DNA of 64,000 nt from Leptasterias polaris. Its lineage: Eukaryota; Echinodermata; Asteroidea; Forcipulatida; Asteriidae. The stretch is from the NCBI GenBank assembly GCA_037783415.1, contig JAZGTN010000055.1:310001-374000 (forward strand), given 5' to 3'. The translations under genes and the position numbers were made by a program. Below, in pieces: positions 1-10,883 of the stretch (position 1 is the first letter of the stretch; each line of letters starts with the position of its first letter). The notes under the pieces are model-generated. The model was not told where the DNA came from and made no database searches. It saw only the letters and a list, made by a program, of their open reading frames with translations.

Positions 1-1570
1 AAGAAAATAATGAGAGAAAAAACACTCATGCCAGAGTAATACGGCTTCATGCCTTAAGCCCTTTTTCTTGATAACTACATTACTTCAAAGGGGGTCGTTT
101 CTAACAAAGTTTTATAACATCAACAGCGCTCCAGTTAAGTTTTTATGGTCCTAGGTAAATTCTCAACTTTTTTAGCAATTACCAAAAATACACCCTGCCT
201 TTAAGGGGAAACCAAAATCAAGATGAGGACAAAAGATGCCAACGTCAAGCTTGTTTTTCTTTACCTCAGCTTTGCTTGAATACAAACAAAATAAATAACC
301 GAACAAATACCTCATGTGTACATGCTTGTAATTTGAGAAGAGCAATCTTCCGTGTGTGAAAGCACAGTAAAAAACATCAACTGACAACAGTGTGTTACAA
401 TCGATGGAATTACATTATTAAAAGCAATCGGTCATGCATAACTAATGTACAGCCAATATATATTCCTCACAAACGTATGTCGCCCATCGATAACAGATGG
501 AGAATCAACCGTTCTACAGTGGGAGAAATAACATGTTTGCATTTTAACTTGAGGTTTTCTCCGCATGTTACAGTGAATTATTCATTTATTTTGTTGCTAT
601 TAAGTTTGATAATTTCTGTAGGTAAGTTTACTGTGAGCCAGTAAATTAATAATAACAGTGCGTCTCCATGGTGATACAGACAATGATACCCTGCGAGTGG
701 ATTAATACGTCAAAACAGTGAACAGAATACCGTCAACTAACATGGATCTTTTAACGCATTGTTGAAGGCATGTTAAATGTCAACGTCACCACAGAATACT
801 TACAGTTTACTGACCTTGTCAAATACATAAAATCAATAACATTTCATGCCAAGTTATCAGGATACTCCACAGGATTTTTCAAAACTCTGAGGCAATCCGC
901 ACCCAAATTCTGAAAGTTTGGCCTAAGCACGCTGAATTGAGACAAAGTTCTCGGAATGTTTTTTACTTGGTGTTTTTCTGTGGTTTTAAAAGCCCTAATA
1001 ATGTGCAATCTGGAACATTCTAAATGATTGGTGAATTTTGTAAAATTGATCTTAAAAAAGTAAAAACTTGCTTACAAATTTTCTGCTGAGCCAAATTAAG
1101 CAGGGTACCAGTCACAATTGGTTCATGTGGAATGGTATTTTAGCTGGTAACTTTATTCTGGTAAGCATAATTTTATTGTGGTTAAAACTGCTTTTTGTGC
1201 TTATGAAAGCAGCTCTAAGAAATTGGACCCAGATTTCTTAACAAAGCTGGTATAAATCAGCTCAATGTAAATCAAATAATTCAATCAGTTTTAGCGGGAC
1301 CAACCACGCTTTACATACATGTCAGACAAGTAGTATTGAAGTTGAGATTTGGGTTTGGGTGTTGAGATACAAATGTACTATTTGCTTCTAGATTCTAACG
1401 TAGTCACTAGTTTACACTTTTCACAGTTGTTTTTTTGTCTCGGCTGAGTTGTTTATATTTTTAGGCTTTGTGTATTTTCCTTATAGTTTTTACTGTCTTG
1501 TCTCTTGTGACTTGTTTTTTGGCTTACTTTTTACTGTTTACTTACTTTTTTGCTAGCGCTTCTGTTTTTA
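1..1570. other. Non-coding stretch, probably kinase-gene intron
   Basis: I see no recognisable exon or RNA gene here. The kinase exon at 1710-1831 ends in a splice donor pointing left, so this stretch is probably part of the following intron. The next kinase exon (rest of the N-lobe/C-lobe boundary and the HRD loop) was looked for on the minus strand and not found. Confidence 0.5.
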
Positions 1571-1615
1571 TCTGTGAAGCGCCTTGAGGCCCTTGCATAA
1601 GGCGCTCTATAAATA

Positions 1616-1653
<38 letters not shown>
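1571..1653 (+). repeat. Retroposon 3' tail with (TTA)n microsatellite
   Basis: A short segment with a GCGCCTTGAGG...GGCGCTCTATAAAT-like arrangement runs into an (ATT)n tract at about 1617-1653. The same 'aggcgct ... tatagcgc/ataaat + AAT tract' ending is present in the SINE at 47983-48353 and the fragment at 49795-49876. It is best read as the 3' end of a 5'-truncated SINE or LINE. Family name not assigned. Confidence 0.6.
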
Positions 1654-1709
1654 GTCAATAAGATTCAATCAAATCTGTTGTATAAGTGAAACAAATGACT
1701 GATTCCTAC

Positions 1710-1831
1710 CTGTCCTTCATAAGTTGATACAGGTTCTCTTTCATGTATTCAAAGATGAAGAACAACTGGTTGTCTTCACGTACCACTTCCTTCAACTTGA
1801 CGATGTTAGCATGGTTTAGCTTCTTCAAGGA
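1710..1831 (-). CDS. MAK: MAK/CILK1-like protein kinase, coding exon 3
   Basis: Translated on the minus strand this 122-nt exon reads [20 protein letters not shown] followed by [20 protein letters not shown], the stretch after helix C through strand 5 and the hinge (FEYMKENL) of the RCK kinase family (MAK, CILK1/ICK, MOK). These Ser/Thr kinases act in cilia, limiting ciliary length and regulating intraflagellar transport. The exon is bounded by a CAG acceptor on the 1832 side and a GGACAG|GTAG donor at 1710. It starts in phase 0 and ends two bases into a codon. The next exons (HRD, DFG, activation loop) must lie left of the window. Family assignment is firm; MAK versus CILK1 cannot be decided, since invertebrates often have one orthologue of both. 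Confidence 0.93.
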
Positions 1832-3375
1832 CTGGGGGGAAAACAAGATGATTTCTATGGTAACAGTAGCCCTATGGGGTCCTATTTCCTTAGTTAATTA
1901 TTTATTTATTTAATTATTTAGGTGTACATCAGGCATAATAATTGGCCCTTGGAAAAAAAGTAGGTCAATTCTAATGAGTACAAGGGAGGTTGTACATTGT
2001 CCATTATGGAAGGCTTTTAATTAACCTGTCCAGACAAGCGTGCAGACTAACTCAGTGAACGATTTCCCTTGTATAGCAGAGCAAATTTCTACACAAAATG
2101 TATTAGTTGCTACTCAAAAATGCTCTTTTGCTACTCAATCATGTCAATATTGTAGCATTCAGTGTGCACAAAACAAGTTCAGTCTAAATATGCTATGCAA
2201 AATTGCTGGACAAAATCGTTCCCTGTAACTACTATAGTGTACATGAATACATACACGGAAATGTCAGATAAACAATGAAATACTCTCAATGTGTATTTTT
2301 TGGTCAAGGTTTCCAATGCCTGAAGGGGAAGTTCGGGTTAGTGTTCCCTTTGCTGCAATGCAAACCTAGTGAGGTGGTAAAAACTCAAATTGATAATTCA
2401 ATTGTCACAAAATTTACGCAGCCTGCAGACTGAAAAGAATGCAGCGCACACACAAATGCCTGATGATACATCTACACAGCCAGACTGTAAATTCTTTAAA
2501 CATGGAGTTCAAGGAAAAAACTCATAGTATACAAGACACAAAATGTTTTGTTTTTTTCGATGAGTACTTCTTTTATGGCAAGTCTTCACACGAGGTGGTG
2601 ATTGGTATAGACTGTGCAAGTCTCGTGCGTAATCGAACTTCCGGGACCATAGTGGTCCCAACCATATGGTGTTTTACGTGGGCGAGATTTTGTTTCGTCA
2701 ATTATTTTAGTTTAACGTAGGTTATGACCTATAGAAAAGTATAACATGTTGTTGGGAATGTAATACTAAGTGATAACAACATATGAAAGTAAAACCAATT
2801 CAACAATATAACGAAGAAAACCCAAGAATTAAACTTGACCTCAGCTTCCGGTTATTGCAAAAAATTAAGAATTTTGTGCTCGCCTCCGATCATAAAACTT
2901 ACGTAAACGCTTGTTTTGGATGCGCAATTATAATCGCCAGATGCTGTAATTGCAAAGCAAACCCTTTTCATTGCAGTCTATGGTTGTTGAGGCGTCAGCA
3001 TCCTCTTTAAACTGCGATACGGGTCCATTTAAGACCCGTTTGACCTTCACGAATCCGCGTAAGGGGTTTCTAAAAAGTTAACATCAAATAGGCATCCTTG
3101 TCCCAGTGTTTTAATTTTTTTCCAATAATACACACTATATTGTGATTGTTTTTTCAAAAGCTAAAACTTTTCATAAAATTGTAATGATTTATTTTTGTTT
3201 TTCAGATTTTGTCATGAGATATAATTTAAAACAAAGATTTAATTTCAGAAATAAACATGTTCTTTGTTTGACGTGTTTTCTCGTTCGGATACGCGCGAGA
3301 CTTGCACAGTCTATTGGTAAAAAATTACCAAGGTGGTCACAAGGATTGGAAAAGTTAGCACATTTAGTATGGTAC
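1832..3375 (-). other. MAK: Kinase intron 2
   Basis: Intron between coding exons 2 and 3, with GT at its 5' end (3375-3374) and AG at its 3' end. No other exon is recognised. It holds a 17-bp perfect palindrome-like hairpin at 2643-2659 (GGGACCA-TAG-TGGTCCC). Short open frames within it show no protein family features. Confidence 0.75.
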
Positions 3376-3430
3376 CTTGACTTCTCTCAAGTCCATACAC
3401 TCATCCCAGGAGTAGTACTTCTTCTTCATT
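3376..3430 (-). CDS. MAK: MAK/CILK1-like protein kinase, coding exon 2
   Basis: This 55-nt minus-strand exon supplies one base to complete the second Lys of the AIKK motif, then encodes MKKKYYSWDECMDLREVK. The LREVK segment is the start of helix C and contains the Glu (about residue 49) that pairs with the catalytic Lys 32 in active kinases. The acceptor is TTGTAG ending at 3431 and the donor is AAG|GTACC at 3376-3375. Phases match exons 1 and 3 exactly, so the three exons splice without a frameshift. Confidence 0.93.
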
Positions 3431-5356
3431 CTACAAAAAAACACAAATAATCTCGATTTACATTCCCAGAGAGCACCATTTTTTTAATAGTATTCTTTGA
3501 AATTCTATGAGATTCAACTTCGTGAAATTCTTCTATCACAACCAAATGCTGATTTATGTGATGAATTGCAGTTTTAGGCCAAATGAAAAAACAGATTATT
3601 ATATTATGGTATACAAATTAACTAGATTAATCAAAAATATCCAGCCTTGCTAGACAACAATTGATAGTCTTCTGCAAGCAATTAATTTGTGAAGGGATAC
3701 TGTGTAGCCACTGTCAAAGCTGATTTCAGGATGATTTTTATTAATTTTTTTTTTAATCAGGACTATACAATAGATGTCAATCACTATCCAACTGGATCAG
3801 CTTACTCCTTGGCAAATTGGAAACGGTAGATTTAAGATGCAAGCCGAATAAACAGCATTTTTATTGATATTTTCTGTTATCACTGAGCACTGGCCTCATC
3901 CAAAGCCTTAAGCACATGATGTACAATCAATCAGGGATGAGATTTGATGCATGAGAAATTACTTGAAAACCGCTTTTGAGCCTAGGATCCCCATTATTCT
4001 AGAACCGGAACCTCCTAGATGTTACAATTCAGGAGGTTTACAGACTCTGTGCAAAACCAGATACACAAAGATAGGTTTGGACACAATGTGGGCTTTGAAT
4101 CTCCCTTTGGTGACTGCTCTCCTTCTTTCAAGAAAATTTGAAGGCTCAAGAAGACTTTTGAGAAAAACCTGAACTCAGGAGAAAAGTCCTGAGAAACCAC
4201 ATGCCTGATCGATTAAGGATTTAACCCAATGGCAAAATTCTAACATTCAAAATTATGAAGCAGAAATCGCATTAGAACGATTCGCATACCATGTACTGGG
4301 TGCTTCATCTATACGATTGAGAATTGATTGACCCCTTCCACAACGCAGAACGCACCTCTGCAAAATTCACGTCAACCATTTTCCATTTTGGGGGTTCAAT
4401 TCCTTTGAGTACATTTTGACTCCCAAAATGGCGAACAGAATAGGTGTGTGTACTGTAAGCATGCTCCGCAATGTGCAAGAGTTCATGGGCTTAACAACGA
4501 CATTACCTGTGAGCAAGAGTTCAATTATGGGCTTAACAACGACATTACCTGTGAGCAAGAGTTCAATTATGGGCTTAACAACGACATTACCTGTGAGCAA
4601 GAGTTCAATTATGGGCTTAACAACGACATTACCTGTGAGCAAGAGTTCAATTATGGGCTTAACAACGACATTACCTGTGAGCAAGAGTTCAATTATGGGC
4701 TTAACAACGACATTACCTGTGAGCAAGAGTTCAATTATGGGCTTAACAACGACATTACCTGTGAGCAAGAGTTCAATTATGGGCTTAACAACGACATTAC
4801 CTGTGAGCAAGAGTTCAATCATGGGCTTAACAACGACATTACCTGTGAGCAAGAGTTCAATTATGGGCTTAACAATGACATTCCTTGTGAATTTGTATTG
4901 TGACATTGTTGCCAACGAAAGCTACTACATGTAGTCTCCACAAATAAATTGTGTTAAATCCTAATTACTCTAAACCAATTAAAATCAAATAGAATTTGTT
5001 AATTGTCACTTCTTCTGGACCAAATATTGCACTTACAATGTTTTGCATGGGACCAGAGCTGGATTTCACAAAGAGTTACAATTGATCTTGCTGTAACTGC
5101 AAATCGATCTAAAGTGCTAAGCGATCAGCAAAGTGTGATGTCACAAGTACAAATCACTATGGCAATAATGACAACTCATACATGTGTAAGATCAATCTTA
5201 GCTCTTTGTGAAATTGAGCCCAGGCAAACCCCCAAAATGATGAGTCCAAAAACACAAGCATTGAGTATTGATGTCTGAAAGTTGTCAAAAATAATAAGGA
5301 AGGGTGTAAAACTGAAGAGGTGGGATTAATAGGTTTTTTTAAATCAAACTTCTTAC
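3431..5356 (-). other. MAK: Kinase intron 1 (between coding exons 1 and 2)
   Basis: The intron begins GTAAGA at 5356 and ends TTGTAG at 3431. Its only notable content is the 42-bp minisatellite at 4487-4895. No further exon was recognised. Confidence 0.8.
4487..4895. repeat. 42-bp minisatellite inside the kinase intron
   Basis: Nine full copies of a 42-bp unit beginning GGGCTTAACAACGACATTAC start at 4487, 4529, 4571 and so on to 4823, with a diverged partial tenth at 4865. Copies are almost identical; the eighth has one T-to-C change near its end. Because 42 is a multiple of three and the unit lacks stops in several frames, long repeated open frames of a 14-residue motif appear on both strands. 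These are not evidence of a protein. Confidence 0.95.
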
Positions 5357-5454
5357 TTTTTGATAGCGACCATTTCTCCATTTTCCATCCGTCCCAGTAT
5401 GACACTTCCGTACGTTCCATCCCCAACCTGCTTCAACATCTGATAACGATTCAT
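5357..5454 (-). CDS. MAK: MAK/CILK1-like protein kinase, coding exon 1 (N-terminus)
   Basis: The first coding exon begins [20 protein letters not shown]. It contains the Gly-rich ATP-binding loop GDGTYGSV (residues 11-18) and ends in VAIKK with the catalytic Lys 32. MAK/CILK1 proteins characteristically start MNRY, so I chose the ATG at 5454; an in-frame ATG five codons upstream (5469) would add MAVAN. The donor is AAAAA|GTAAGA at 5357-5356, leaving two bases of a codon completed by exon 2. A possible acceptor (CTTGTAG) lies shortly upstream, so a separate non-coding 5' exon is likely. Confidence 0.93.
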
Positions 5455-7831
5455 GTTGGCCACAGCCATGCACGGCGTTCTGTCTTGACAGTCCTACAAG
5501 TAGTCTGACAATCCTTTGAAATGTTCTCAACAAAACGTTCACACTACCAGCTCTATTTCCATAAAGTAATTCTCGGACTCTAGGTGTGATTTTTTTCCAT
5601 ATTGGGGTAATCCATAATCATGGTGTCAAAGGTCATCTTGGAGGTCATTAAAGATTACATTGTACGGCGAGTTGACCTGATCTACATGTATGAGTTGACT
5701 TCGTTAACTGAAAACATGAATGAAAAGATAGATAATTCATCAATAAAATTGAAAAATCAATGACAAACAAGAAAGAAGAACAAAGTTTGTACTTTTAAAG
5801 CTGAACCAATGACAATTGGCAGTAAAAAACAAATAAAATAGCATTAACTTGTAATATTTTGATAAAGAAAATTCATGAACAGGTATTCAAATGTCAAAGC
5901 TTTTTCTCATTTTACAATCCTCCTCGACAAAGCTCAACAAGTCTGTGAGTGAAACATGCATTTTACGTTTATAATTGGCTGTGGTACAAATTTATCTGGT
6001 CTTGTCAAAATACTAATTAAATTGGATTTGAGCTCTTAAAAACAATCATTTTGTTTTTAACATGCGCCTCCTGACATACAGTTCTTTTTCTTATCTGCCC
6101 TATGGTCAAACCGGAGTAGGCATTTATGGTGGAGAGGGTGTATACACAATGTGAGTGTGACGACTGTTGCTGTAGTGTTGTAAAGAAGATTGAAACCAAC
6201 AAGTAAGTTTACCACAATTTTGAACTGTTTTTTAATGCTCTAAAACTAGGGAGATCAGCAGATCGGCGGGTTGCACTATCCTATCTGTTAGCGTGTGAAA
6301 ACTCAAAGAAAAAAATGGACTGAAAAAACATCATTTTGAAATATTTTACCTTCTTTAAAAGACCGTGTGGCAGCCAAGAAGTTGCTTTTTCAATATATCA
6401 TATTTTTTTGAATGAAATCTCTGGTAAAACACCTTAATTCTTTTCTCGAAATATGGCCAGTTGGAGAGCTAGTCGTTCGCGGTTTCCCTGCTGGAAGTCG
6501 CCATTATTTTTAAAAAAAATTCAGAGCGACCCTTGTACTCTAACGTCAGTTCCTCACCAGTAGAGGGCGCAATCGTTCAATTGACTGTGTGGATCAAATT
6601 CTCGAGAGTCAATGGTAACGAATGATACCAAATATTCCATATTTTCTTTTTTATTTTCTCAGGGAAATTGATTACTTTATAAATCGAAGACTTTTAGCAA
6701 CATTTTTTCATAATTTTTGTTGTTAAAAACGTCCAAATAGATAATTTTGGAGGGCAAAAAAGGTAGGAAAAACTAGTATTTTCTGAAAGATTAAAGTGTT
6801 GTGATTGTTTTGCACTGCTTTTCTGTTGCATGGGTATTTGCGGTTAGCTGCGAATTTCAATTTTATAAAAGTGTTCATTTTCAGAATTCCAGAAATTTTA
6901 CTTAGGAATTCTAACATCTTGATTCTTGGGCTTATGATGAATGTTTGATTATATTACTTCATTATTAATTTGTGATATCTCTGCCAAATTTTAAGATATC
7001 AATGTCATTTGAAAACCATTGTTGTATTCCTTTTTTTTAAAAGCTTTCCAGTGATATTAAATTTATTGGGGTGCAGATATCTGATGTGAAAGTTTCAAGG
7101 ATAATTGTAAATGCGCATTGCACTCTCAAAATTTACGGGACAGAATGCTGGAAAAATAATACTAAAAATTACATAACTCGGCCAAATTTTAAGATTTCAA
7201 GCTGATTTAAACACTATTAATTTACAAGCTTTCCAGTGATATTAAATTTATTGGGGTGCAGATATCTGATTTGTGAAAGTTTCAAGGATAATTGTAAATA
7301 CGCATTGCACTCTCAAAATTTACATAACAGAATGCCGGAAAAATAATACTAAAAATTACATAACTCGGCCAAATTTTAAGATATCAAGCTGATTTAAACA
7401 CTATTGTATATTTCTTTTTTTACAAGCTTTCCAGTGATATATACCAATTTTATGGGGGTGCAGTAGAAAAATATCATTTGTGCCGATCTCCCTACTACTA
7501 AAACAGGCCAAACAAAAACACAATAAAGTCTTAAATTCCTTGTATTAAAATATAGATACAAATAAAATATAATTCTTAATAAAGAATTTTTAAAACATAT
7601 CTCGTCTCCAAATTGTACCCCCTAAAACTACAAGTTCATCCAAAATTAGAGACCATTAAAAAAGTGCATTCCAATGTGTGTCTGTGACGGTGTTTATGTG
7701 TTTACTCGGCAATCCAGTTGTTCGCAATTTTTGTTTCAACAACTGCGGACAAAACGCACTCGTTACCACAAAAAGAGCTCAGTAAAGACACTAAAACTAA
7801 AAAATAAATAGAAGCAATGCATACGACTTAC
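5455..7831 (-). other. MAK: Probable 5' UTR and first intron of the kinase gene
   Basis: No coding exon is seen. The stretch lies between the first coding exon and a strong GTAAGT donor on the minus strand at 7831. It contains a tandem repeat (6970-7450). Two copies of a roughly 20-bp motif in opposite orientation (TAGGGAGATC...GATCGGC near 6247-6270 and its inverse near 7478-7498) flank about 1.2 kb. Confidence 0.4.
6970..7450. repeat. Tandem repeat, unit about 185-198 bp
   Basis: The landmark AAGCTTTCCAGTGATAT occurs at 7041, 7226 and 7424. Between landmarks the sequence repeats almost unchanged, including GCATTGCACTCTCAAAATTT and CGGCCAAATTTTAAGAT blocks. A more degenerate copy of the last part precedes the first landmark. 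About 2.4 copies in all. Confidence 0.85.
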
Positions 7832-7832
7832 C

Positions 7833-7990
7833 TTCTAGTGGCTTTCAGAAAAAATAAAATCCGAAATTACTGCGATAAACGAGAAATCTGTACGTCAAAC
7901 ACTTCCCTAGCGATGACCTGACTGTCATGGACTGTTGACCGACGAAAACTATGGCTTCACCTCATTTGCATAGTCGCGTATAGAATTTAT
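7833..7990 (-). promoter_or_regulatory. Possible kinase 5' exon and promoter region
   Basis: On the minus strand CTAGAAG|GTAAGTC at 7832-7831 is a near-consensus splice donor with no good reading frame before it, as expected for a non-coding first exon. The 100-150 bases to the right are less AT-rich and contain several CpGs and an ATTTGCAT octamer-like site near 7965. Start site and core promoter are not directly visible. Confidence 0.3.
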
Positions 7991-8214
7991 AGCGCCCTCT
8001 GTTGATTCAGAGTAAGCACAATCAACACGATGATTTTACATTGAGACAAACTATACGAGAAGAAAAACATACTTAGAATGAATTTATTTTCTTGCAATAT
8101 AATTTTGTGTTATCTCTAATTTTGCAAAAATACATAATAAATTGTGTGTTAAATACACAAAATGTGTTATTTTATTTTTGTTTACAACATTACAAAATTA
8201 TGCCCTACCTTTTA

Positions 8215-8735
8215 TTTTCTAATTAATTTCTAAAAGCAAATTCTTCGACAAGTTTCTGTATAGATTGAATGTCTTCTCTATGAAACCAGATATTATTTCC
8301 ATTTGACAAATAAAGATGTTATGAAACTACAGAATGAACCTCATTTTATTATTCTGCAAAATGCAGAGAACATTTTTTGCAGGAGAAAATGCATATGAAA
8401 ACAACAATTTATTAATAGGTGGCAGTTCCACATCATATAAGAAAAAATACAAATATTTGAACAAATTGGCGAGTACCGAACTAGTAACTTACAATATTTG
8501 TTATTTAATTTTTTTTACAAACTTGTCCTTCCTCCATGGTTTAATAAACAAATAACTTACCTGTTCAATTTTCTAAATGTAAGTTCTTTGACAAGTTTCT
8601 AAACATATTGACAATTTATAATCGGAGCTTTTCTTTATTTATTTTTTTATGAATCCATCAAACTTCTTTTTAAACATTGTGCAAAATGAGGAGAACAATA
8701 CCTGGAGGAGAAAACGCAGATGAAAAATTGTTTTA
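8215..8735. repeat. Degenerate direct duplication beside the RNA cluster
   Basis: The segment at roughly 8215-8410 is loosely repeated at 8560-8735. Shared landmarks are TTTGACAAGTTTCT / TTCGACAAGTTTCT, GCAAAATG followed by GAGAACA, and GGAGAAAA(T/C)GCA. No gene recognised. Confidence 0.5.
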
Positions 8736-8741
8736 AAAAAA

Positions 8742-8862
8742 GGGCGAGTATCGAATTAGCACAGCGACTCCCGAACTCTTGGGGTTAAGAGCCCCGAGAG
8801 TCCGATTACTGGGTAGGTGCTTCAGGCTCACTTACAGACAGCCACTGTACCGTGGCTCACCC
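8742..8862 (-). ncRNA. Vault-RNA-like Pol III gene R1 (121 nt)
   Basis: Read on the minus strand, the unit starts GGGTGAGCCACGG, has a box A-like CGGTACAGTGG, a box B-like GAGTTCGGGAGTC, and ends GATACTCGCCC. GGGTGAG at the 5' end pairs with CTCGCCC at the 3' end (7 bp, one G-U). An internal hairpin GACTC...CTCTT-AACCCC-AAGAG...GAGTC is visible. A T7 run (8735-8741 on the plus strand as A7) follows directly. TATATAA lies at -30 to -24. The -55 motif is decayed (TTAGACAATA rather than ATTGCACAAT). It forms a divergent pair with gene F1; the same pair recurs as R3/F16. Confidence 0.65.
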
Positions 8863-8885
8863 AGTGTTAAGTTGGGAAATAATAC

Positions 8886-8892
8886 TTATATA
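8886..8892 (-). promoter_or_regulatory. TATA-like box of R1
   Basis: TATATAA on the minus strand at -30 to -24 from the inferred RNA start at 8862. Confidence 0.6.
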
Positions 8893-9351
8893 AAGGTGTA
8901 CTGTGAAATTATTGTCTAATATTTGCCCAACAAAGGGCATTGTTGTAATACATACCAGAGCAGTATTTGTTGGTGCTAGTATAGCGCCCTCTGCTCAGTT
9001 GATTGATTTCAATGAATGGTGACAAGTCACATCGCACGTCCCCACAGCCCCACAGCTGTTTATGATGTTACTAAGTACCAGCCACCCATTTGGTGCTCAC
9101 TATGTAGCATGGTATACCGCCTCGACTTCAAGTTCTGGGTTGCTGGGGTGTTTTTTTTTAAAGTGTCGTAAAAAGGACCGTCTTGAAAATATAGAGGAAT
9201 GGTCTCAAATTGAAGCAAGAATTTATATCGCACGGTGGCGCTATTCAAGTTCACTATCGTCATGGTATTGCTAGACATTGCATCACTCAAACTATTGCAC
9301 CACAATTATTTCCCATAATATTTAAGATGATTTGGACTGGATATTTATCGA

Positions 9352-9457
9352 GGTGAGCCGTGGCTCAGCGGATCTGAATAAGAGACTAAAGCATATTCTC
9401 TCGTTACCCTAACTCACAGTTGGGGATCGAGACCGTTGAGTTAACTCGATACTTGCC
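9352..9457 (+). ncRNA. Vault-RNA-like gene F1, type A (106 nt)
   Basis: Reference copy of type A. Box A-like TGGCTCAGCGG begins at nucleotide 10 (9361), and box B-like GGATCGAGACC lies at 9424-9434. The 5' GGTGAG pairs with the 3' CTTGCC, and a T7 run follows (9458-9464). CCCTAAC and GTTGGGG form an internal hairpin. Upstream are TATTTAA at -33 to -27 and ATTGCAC at -58. Vault RNAs are small Pol III transcripts of the vault ribonucleoprotein; internal A/B boxes plus upstream TATA and PSE and a T-run end are their hallmark. A tRNA-derived SINE is the main alternative, but the promoter outside the transcript argues against it. Confidence 0.7.
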
Positions 9458-9684
9458 TTTTTTTACTTTTTCCCCGTTTATTTCTTATTTTGTATAATTT
9501 GCAAGCTCACAAGCTCGTTAGATGGCAACAGGTTTGCTTTACATGCATTTCTTGTTTTCAAATGTCTTTTTCCTCCCTTTTGTTATTCAATAATTTTTGT
9601 TCGATTCACTGTCACAGACAGCGAAATTTCACTTTTAAAATATTTGGTCCTTATTTTTCCATCCAAAACTTTAGAGAACATTTC

Positions 9685-9720
9685 GGGGGGGGGGGGGGTA
9701 CTTCTATCTATCTATCTATC
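9685..9720 (+). repeat. Poly-G tract followed by (CTAT)n, unit 1
   Basis: G14 at 9685-9698 then CTATCTATCTATCTAT. The same site in the next units carries 11, 18, 14, 10, 15 and 14 G. The other poly-G sites in unit 1 are 10407-10420, 10473-10481, 11157-11168 and 11217-11233. Confidence 0.95.
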
Positions 9721-10118
9721 TTCCATTGAGTACATCCCTCCAGTGGAGTATAGTCGTACTTGAGAGAGGGGATCGTAGAGTGTGTTGGAGTAAAGGAATA
9801 ATTGTTTGTGACTCCCCTTGCTGCATATCGGGCGGGGTAAAAGTCCACCGCATGAATCCATTTGGATTTACTGGCAAAATCAAAAGTACAAGAATTGCAA
9901 GAGAACAAAAACATTAATCAGAAACTGACCACTGCGAACCGATCAGGGTTTTTTTTTTAGACCATTAACAATATTTTATACACACAAAATAAAACAAATA
10001 AGAAAAGTATTTATGAACACAAAGTAGGGAAAGATGAAGTTTTAAAATTAAAATAAAGCCAAAGTAAGATGGCTCGATTGAAGAACAGACGAAACAAATT
10101 AAATCCAAAGAAGTAAAA

Positions 10119-10224
10119 GGCGAGTATCGATTTGAATCAGTGGACGGTGTGTATGCATAACAGACTAGACGCCAGTACGCAGGGACACGACTGGAACAAG
10201 CTTCAGGCTCTTGATCAGTCCACT
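10119..10224 (-). pseudogene. Truncated minus-strand RNA unit R2-1
   Basis: Matches the 3' two thirds of intact gene R4 (27627-27750), including the GATACTCGCC end followed by TTTT. Homology stops at about 10224, where the R4 5' end (GAGCC and box A) should be. Instead the sequence continues as the downstream flank of a type B gene (ACTTTGTTTCTTGC). The TATA and -55 elements are therefore missing, so it is probably not transcribed on its own. A 102-codon minus-strand open frame across it is incidental. Confidence 0.7.
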
Positions 10225-10722
10225 TTGTTTCTTGCTTGTCATACTCATTGTCTTTTCCTCGCTTTTGTTTCAAATCACTAGCAGTAGCACTCTCAAAGAC
10301 AGCAAAAACTTCACTTGAAGATAAAAGATAGGGCCCTATTTAAAAATATATAACAAAAACTGACAGAAGGTTAGTTATTTTACTAATTGCTTCCTGCTGG
10401 TGGTTTGGGGGGGGGGGGGGTGTGCGTTGAAGAATCAGACACTTTAGCTTTTTATGATGCAATGTTTTGTTTGGGGGGGGGCTCCTTTTTTTCTGTCATT
10501 AGCAGGGAAGACTTTTTGCCAATGCAGGGACTATAAATACTGTCCAGGGTTGAGGTACTTTTAAGTTTTTTCATATATTTTTAACCAGGAAAGCCTGAGT
10601 CAATTTTATATTATATAAAATTGAGTGTTAGCCTCCTGCCAAGACTTTGCCTCACGGTGGCGCTGTTCAAGTTTACTATCGTTAAGGTAAGGTATACTGC
10701 TAGACATTGCATCACTCAAACT

Positions 10723-10751
10723 ATTGCACCACAATTTCCCATGATATTTAA
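10723..10751 (+). promoter_or_regulatory. External Pol III-type promoter of F2 (reference for type B)
   Basis: ATTGCACCACA at -55 to -45 (10723-10733) and TATTTAA at -33 to -27 (10745-10751). This spacing is that of a proximal sequence element plus TATA box in type 3 Pol III promoters. The block from about -90 to the gene start is nearly invariant among all plus-strand copies. Confidence 0.65.
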
Positions 10752-10777
10752 GATGATTTGGACTGGATATTTATCGA

Positions 10778-10883
10778 GGTGAGCCGTGGCTCAGCGGATC
10801 TGAATAAGAGACAAAAGCAAATTCTCTCGCAACCCTAACTCACAGTTGGGGATCGAAACCGTTGGGTTAATCCGATACTCGCC
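10778..10883 (+). ncRNA. Vault-RNA-like gene F2, type B (106 nt)
   Basis: Reference copy of type B. It differs from type A in the middle (ACAAAAGCAAATTCTC against ACTAAAGCATATTCTC), in box B (GATCGAAACC) and near the 3' end (GTTGGGTTAATCCGATACTC). The 5' GGTGAG pairs with 3' CTCGCC (one U-G pair). The RNA is followed by T5 (10884-10888). Confidence 0.7.

Noticed and set aside
4367..4934. Repeat protein of 14-residue units on either strand
   Set aside because: Minisatellite inside a spliced intron of the kinase gene; no start context or domain.
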